A model generated the notes under the pieces. The model was not told where the DNA came from, did not search any database, and worked only from the letters and a program-made list of their open reading frames with translations. This document shows positions 61,297 to 64,000 of a stretch of DNA of 64,000 nucleotides, one piece after another. The stretch lies in contig NZ_KV917369.1 of the NCBI RefSeq assembly GCF_002019595.1, forward strand, positions 5,004,326 to 5,068,325, in the 5' to 3' direction. The position numbers and the translations under genes were made by a program. Every line of letters begins with the position of its first letter. Position 1 is the stretch's first letter. Source of the DNA: Priestia abyssalis (GTDB taxonomy: Bacteria > Bacillota > Bacilli > Bacillales > Bacillaceae_H).

Positions 61297-62103
61297 TTAT
61301 TCATTTAAGAAACCACTTACTATTTTACCAAAAATCTCTCGTTGTTCCACATGGATTGCATGTCCCGCACCTAAAATTCTTTCATGAACAGCGTGGGGCA
61401 TCAATTTTTTCATATCTTCAGCAATCCGGACAAACTTCTCATCCCACTCTCCTGTAATAAAAAGAGCTGGCATTGACAAGGAAGAAATCTGTTCCCACCA
61501 AGACGGCTGGATACCTGTCCCCATACCGCGCAAACTATTGGCCAACCCCATGGGATTATTCTTCATTCTTTGCTCTCGTATCTTTTCTTGTATATGGACA
61601 GGCAGGGATTTTTGGCTTTTAAATAATTCAATATTTTCCCATTTGTGGACGAACCAGGATATGCCTCTATCTAAAATTTGTTCCGCCAAAGCTTCATCTT
61701 GTTGTTTGCGCAAGCTTCGTTCTTGCTCTGTTTTTAAGCCTGGCGAAGCGCTCTCTAATATTAACTTTCCCACTCGCTCTGGAAACATAACCGCAAATGA
61801 AAGAGCCAAACGTCCTCCCATGGAATATCCTAGAAGGTTCACTCGGTCAATACGAAGTTCATCTAGCAAGGTGCATAAATCCTCTACCGCTGATTCCATC
61901 TTGTATTTCGTGATTTCATGAGGGGAAGAAGTTTCTCCATGGCCGATAAGATCTAACGAGACAAGCTGATTTGTTTTCTGCCACTCCTCATAAAAAGGGG
62001 TCCATGCTTCTTTTGAACCTGTGAACCCGTGCAACAATAAGAGAGGAACTCCCTTCCCTATTCTATTCACCTCGTATGAAACGCCATTTATTTCATATTT
62101 CAT
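61297..62103 (-). CDS. menH: MenH, SHCHC synthase / alpha-beta hydrolase
   Basis: A 268-residue alpha/beta-hydrolase. Motifs: LLLHGFTGSKEAW, nucleophile GYSMGGRLAL at about 96, GEWDEKFV for Asp and GAGHAIHVEQ for His. MenH removes pyruvate from the MenD product SEPHCHC. Its ATG overlaps the menD stop (ATGA), so translation is coupled. Confidence 0.93.
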   Translation of the reverse strand: MKYEINGVSYEVNRIGKGVPLLLLHGFTGSKEAWTPFYEEWQKTNQLVSLDLIGHGETSSPHEITKYKMESAVEDLCTLLDELRIDRVNLLGYSMGGRLALSFAVMFPERVGKLILESASPGLKTEQERSLRKQQDEALAEQILDRGISWFVHKWENIELFKSQKSLPVHIQEKIREQRMKNNPMGLANSLRGMGTGIQPSWWEQISSLSMPALFITGEWDEKFVRIAEDMKKLMPHAVHERILGAGHAIHVEQREIFGKIVSGFLNE

Positions 62104-63866
62104 ACACCATTCACCATTTTAATCCATTCGTTCATTTCCTGGGAAACAGATTTCCACATTTCTCGATGAACCATGACATTTTCTCCCCGGTTTGTCTTTA
62201 TTTCAATCACCTTCAGTCCTTTTTCCGTCAGAGATTGTGTCACAGCTTGTCTAAATTCTTCCCATGTTTTAATAGATTTAAAATCTCCCCCGTACATCTG
62301 CACAGCTTTATCAAACTCAATTCCGGTCGGAGTCCCGAATAGAAATTCAAAATGTTTCTCTTCTTTCGACTGAGGCAAGAATGAGAAAATTCCTCCTCCA
62401 TCATTATTAACAAGAATCACCGTTAAGTTCAATTCGTTCATTTTAGCCGCAAGCAATCCGTTTAAATCATGATAAAAAGATAAATCGCCAATAAGAAGAA
62501 CAGTTGGACGTTCAATCACACTTACACCTAAAGCACTTGAGACCACTCCATCAATGCCATTAGCCCCCCGATTCGCCATGATTTTAATGGACTTTTCATT
62601 CAAAGAAAAGAAAGTATCCACATCTCGAATCGGCATTGAATTTCCTACAAACAATGTTGAAGAATCAGGAAGGAGGCCAGCAAGCTCTGTCACAACTTTT
62701 CCTTCCAAAAGAGTGTCTTCCTCCATCGATTTCTGAAGCAGTTCTGTCGTTTTTTCATTTATAAAGAGCCACTTATCCAACCACTTTGTCGAAGTTCGGG
62801 AAAGTTCACCTACTAACTGGCCAAGCTCTCGGCAAAAGTATGTTTCTTCACATTGAATCATATCTGCAGCAATTAAAGTCGGCTCTCGCCAGCCTCCTCC
62901 TCCATCTATCACCATCATCTCTTCCGGCTCATACTTTTTCAGGAAAAGAAGCAATGACTTAGAGACTGGCATCGCTCCAAAACGAATCACTACTTCCGGC
63001 TTTAAATCTTCTAATAAGGATTCATTTCTTAAAAACGTGTCATACGCATTTACGATATGTTTTTTCTCATGCTTCCCGCTTCGCAGCTGCGAGAGGGGGT
63101 CTGCTAAAATAGGATAGTTCAGCTTTTCAGCCAACTTCACTACCGCGTCTGTAAATGCCGCATCTTCATGATCCCCGCACACAATGATTCCTCGTTCATA
63201 TTGTTTCACTTTCATGACTGCTTCTTCTAAAACAGCAGGGGGACATACTAGAGCTCCATTATGCACCTTTACCTGCTTTCGTTTCTCCTCTCTCCCTGCT
63301 GCCCATAAATCAGGATGGGATAAGCTAGGGACTAACGGTTCTCTTAAAGGAAAATTAAGATGCACAGGCCCTGCCGGTGCCGTTAGTGAAGTCCCCACTG
63401 CTCGCGCTGCTGTCGTGCGAATATAGCGGAGCATGCTTTCAGTATTCTCCGGGAGTGCAAGTTCTGCAAACCATTTGGCATACTGGCCGAATAAATGAAG
63501 TTGATTAATGGCCTGCGGTGCTCCCACATCCCGCAGCTCATGAGGACGATCTGCCGTAATCACAATCAACGGCACACGAGATTGAAAAGCCTCTACTACT
63601 GCCGGATAATAATTGGCGGCAGCCGTTCCCGATGTGCAAACAAGCGCAACCGGCTTTCGCTTTGCCTTTGCAATTCCCAATGCAAAAAAACCGGCAGAAC
63701 GTTCATCAATATTTAAATAAACATGAATGCCAGGATGTTCTGCCATCAACATGGCAATCGGCGTGGAACGTGAGCCTGGACTAACCACCACATCTGTTAC
63801 ATCGGCGTTGACCAATTCATCGACAAAAGCAGATACATAAGATGTAAGGGCTTTATTGGGTATCAT
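62100..63866 (-). CDS. menD: MenD, SEPHCHC synthase
   Basis: A 588-residue thiamine-diphosphate enzyme that joins 2-oxoglutarate to isochorismate. VVSPGSRSTPIAML lies at the N-terminus, the Glu that activates TPP is in the VCTSGTAAANYYPAVVEA region, and the TPP/Mg site is GDLSFYHDLNGLL. ATG 63866 is preferred: GGAGGT lies 7 nt upstream, whereas the GTG at 63875 touches it. It overlaps the end of menF by 14 nt. Confidence 0.95.
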   Translation of the reverse strand: MIPNKALTSYVSAFVDELVNADVTDVVVSPGSRSTPIAMLMAEHPGIHVYLNIDERSAGFFALGIAKAKRKPVALVCTSGTAAANYYPAVVEAFQSRVPLIVITADRPHELRDVGAPQAINQLHLFGQYAKWFAELALPENTESMLRYIRTTAARAVGTSLTAPAGPVHLNFPLREPLVPSLSHPDLWAAGREEKRKQVKVHNGALVCPPAVLEEAVMKVKQYERGIIVCGDHEDAAFTDAVVKLAEKLNYPILADPLSQLRSGKHEKKHIVNAYDTFLRNESLLEDLKPEVVIRFGAMPVSKSLLLFLKKYEPEEMMVIDGGGGWREPTLIAADMIQCEETYFCRELGQLVGELSRTSTKWLDKWLFINEKTTELLQKSMEEDTLLEGKVVTELAGLLPDSSTLFVGNSMPIRDVDTFFSLNEKSIKIMANRGANGIDGVVSSALGVSVIERPTVLLIGDLSFYHDLNGLLAAKMNELNLTVILVNNDGGGIFSFLPQSKEEKHFEFLFGTPTGIEFDKAVQMYGGDFKSIKTWEEFRQAVTQSLTEKGLKVIEIKTNRGENVMVHREMWKSVSQEMNEWIKMVNGV

Positions 63867-64000
63867 GAATTGCACCTCCTAATGCAGATAACATCGGATT
63901 AAATTTAATGTTCGTTTCTTTATATTCACTTTCAGGGTCGGATTCTGCGACAATCCCGCAGCCCGCAAATAAAGAAGCTTCCTTCTTTCGCAAAAGGGCA
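63853..64000 (-). CDS. menF: MenF, isochorismate synthase, C-terminal end (cut by window edge)
   Basis: The last 48 codons of a minus-strand gene: LFAGCGIVAESDPESEYKET ..., ending with HDTQ and TAA at 63853-63855. GAGIV-x-SDPxxEYxET is the C-terminal signature of chorismate-using enzymes (isochorismate and anthranilate synthases). Position before menD fixes it as menF, which makes isochorismate for MenD. Confidence 0.9.
   Translation of the reverse strand, partial: ALLRKKEASLFAGCGIVAESDPESEYKETNIKFNPMLSALGGAIHDTQ

Noticed and set aside
1-64000. CRISPR array, tRNA or rRNA genes
   Set aside because: No regularly spaced repeats and no cloverleaf or rRNA segments were seen; CCA ends and T-loop motifs do not occur in a tRNA arrangement.

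Overview
The window looks like chromosomal DNA of a spore-forming member of the Bacillaceae (Bacillus sensu lato). Gene content and order follow the ytpT-to-men region of Bacillus subtilis closely, and sporulation genes (cse60, a possible coat protein), AGGAGG-type ribosome binding sites and Bacillus-type riboswitches are all present. I cannot name the species.

Layout. 1-8 kb: start of the DNA translocase gene sftA, then ytpR-ytpQ-ytpP, a DUF84 NTPase, the M42 peptidase ytoP, ytzB, the lactonase ytnP, trmB, ytzH and ytmP. 8-15.5 kb: pullulanase amyX, a ytlQ-like gene, thpR, a PepV-type dipeptidase, the HTH protein ytzE and an rsuA-type pseudouridine synthase. 15.6-20.2 kb: a Tyr/Gln-rich coiled-coil protein, lipid II flippase murJ (ytgP), flavoprotein ytfP, cse60 and rhodanese ytwF. 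20.3-26.1 kb: leuS with a T-box leader, a GntP-type permease with a cre box, and the MFS transporter yttB. 26.3-33.1 kb: two small proteins, the tRNA-modification pair ytqA-ytqB, the lipid genes ytpB-ytpA, ytoA, a PAP2 phosphatase and a glycosyltransferase. 33.4-44.6 kb: metK with a SAM-I riboswitch facing pckA, then ytmB, ytmA, the ABC transporter ytlACD, ytkD, ytkC, dps with a sigma-B promoter, ytzI and luxS. 44.7-50.7 kb: yidD, then a zinc-starvation block (beta-carbonic anhydrase, a CobW/ZagA GTPase, znuA, two Zur boxes), then a bd-type quinol oxidase (ythAB). 50.7-52.4 kb: an iron-responsive block (flavodoxin, a YkuO-like protein, a DUF2325 protein) with several Fur boxes. 52.8-57.5 kb: class I ribonucleotide reductase (nrdA-nrdB) and a thioesterase. 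57.7-64 kb: menaquinone genes menF-menD-menH-menB-menE-menC.

The most unusual locus is nrdA (54349-57204, minus strand). The open frame is broken, but not by a mutation. Two small ORF-less group I introns, 326 and 262 nt, sit in tandem and are separated by an exon of only 67 nt. Removing both gives one uninterrupted reductase of 755 residues. The gene is preceded by a cobalamin riboswitch with an intrinsic terminator right next to the TTG start. Production of this B12-independent reductase would thus depend on riboswitch read-through and two splicing events.

A second theme is intergenic structure. There are two dispersed short repeat families (six and four copies seen), and many long, nearly perfect hairpins, several without a U-tract and one between divergent genes. 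I found no tRNA or rRNA gene, no CRISPR array and no intact insertion sequence.
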